Positions 25,952 through 26,383 of a stretch of 26,383 nucleotides of DNA are shown here, piece by piece. The position numbers were made by a program, and so were the translations under genes. The stretch is taken from the IMG/VR virus record IMGVR_UViG_3300030450_002477, positions 5,492 through 31,874 of that record. The stretch is one strand, 5' to 3'. Position 1 is the stretch's first letter. Each line of letters opens with the position of its first letter. The notes beneath the pieces were generated by a model. The model made no database searches. It saw only the letters and a list, made by a program, of their open reading frames with translations, and was not told the origin of the DNA. Source of the DNA: a virus.

Positions 25952-26383
25952 TTATGAATAGCGTAACCATAAAGATGAACTGTATGCCACAGTTGTATTA
26001 ACTGTAACTGAGTTCACTGTCACGTTTACGGAAGCAGTACCACTGATTGATAGGTTATCTGTTGGAATGTTACCTGCAACTGACAAATGGTCAGTAGCAA
26101 CGTTACCACCAACACCAACGTTTTCTCCACCAACGTTTACAGAACCACCAACTCCCAAATGGTTAGTAGGAACACCTCTGTTTACGTTATATGATCCACC
26201 TTTACCACCTTGAATGTTACCTGCAACGTTTACGTTAGTATTACCTTGAACGTTACCACCCTGTAAGTTACCTTGTAGGTTACCATGGATGTTACCTGAA
26301 GCAAGTGAGGTGTTACCCTGAATATTACCTGAACTCAATGACAAGTTACCACTTGGGTTAGCAGTAACGTTACCTGAACCAGA
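25952..26383 (-). CDS. Gly/Asn-rich repeat structural protein (5' end outside window)
   Basis: The frame continues without interruption off the right edge (SGSGNVTANPSGNLSLSSGN upstream), so the internal TTG at 26344 is not the start. The visible part repeats SxxSGNIQGN / NxQGGNVQGNTNVN, then GVGGNVATDHLSVAGN / IPTDNLSISG, and ends with alternating Thr/Val strands (VNVTVNSVTVNTTVAYS). Regular short Gly-Asn repeats with hydrophobic alternation suit a beta-solenoid fibre or adhesin. Such proteins occur at phage tails. It should be the C-terminal end of a larger protein followed by the 134-residue gene. Confidence 0.8.
   Translation of the reverse strand, partial: SGSGNVTANPSGNLSLSSGNIQGNTSLASGNIHGNLQGNLQGGNVQGNTNVNVAGNIQGGKGGSYNVNRGVPTNHLGVGGSVNVGGENVGVGGNVATDHLSVAGNIPTDNLSISGTASVNVTVNSVTVNTTVAYSSSLWLRYS

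Overview
This window looks like part of a T4-like marine myovirus genome, most likely a cyanophage of Synechococcus or Prochlorococcus. The DNA is AT-rich and densely coded, with ATGA and TAATG start/stop overlaps. T4-type late promoter octamers (TATAAATA/CATAAATA) are present. There is one tRNA-Asp and a long array of very small orphan genes. The window also carries a CobS-type AAA+ ATPase, which is widespread in T4-like cyanophages, beside a metalloprotease-like/VWA protein. No capsid, terminase or replication gene lies inside the window, so host and genus are inferred.

Layout. (1) 1-9378 is a modification island: a NodU/TobZ-type carbamoyltransferase running off the left edge, two divergent sulfotransferase-like paralogs, three SGNH-hydrolase-like proteins (two in tandem), a radical SAM protein, tRNA-Asp(GTC) with its own sigma70-type promoter, and a DNA methyltransferase, separated by very small genes. 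(2) 9590-17474 is a leftward orphan-gene array of about thirty mostly 25-110-residue proteins. Near its upstream end sits a second DNA methyltransferase overlapped by a PD-(D/E)xK nuclease candidate. (3) About 17490-17940 is a gene-free stretch, less AT-rich than its flanks, preceded by a good sigma70-type promoter and able to form nested long-range helices. I read it as an unidentified structured RNA or a very large structured leader. (4) 18149-22560, leftward: CobS-like ATPase, HExxH/VWA protein, an unknown gene and a VOC-fold protein. (5) 22591-24594, rightward: KdsB-like, GmhA-like, exported Cys-rich, DUF3310 and HAD genes, all overlapping. (6) 24530-26383, leftward: an unrecognised 327-residue protein, a 134-residue protein and the end of a Gly/Asn-rich repeat protein that runs off the right edge.

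How the parts fit. The leftward early-type region (about 11.7-21.6 kb) is cut into transcription units by a recurring cassette. Each consists of the stop of the previous unit, an imperfect dyad (arms like TGTGACAGT / AGTGTCACA), often a hairpin terminator, and an AT-rich -10 element. In seven of eight cases the dyad begins about 27-34 bp upstream of the -10 hexamer, and in the eighth about 42 bp. This suggests a phage-wide regulatory element. The outer regions encode enzymes that make or alter small molecules and surface glycans (CMP-KDO, heptose, sulfate, carbamoyl and ester chemistry). The orphan array probably serves early host takeover. The methyltransferase/nuclease pair could mark phage DNA and cut unmodified DNA.
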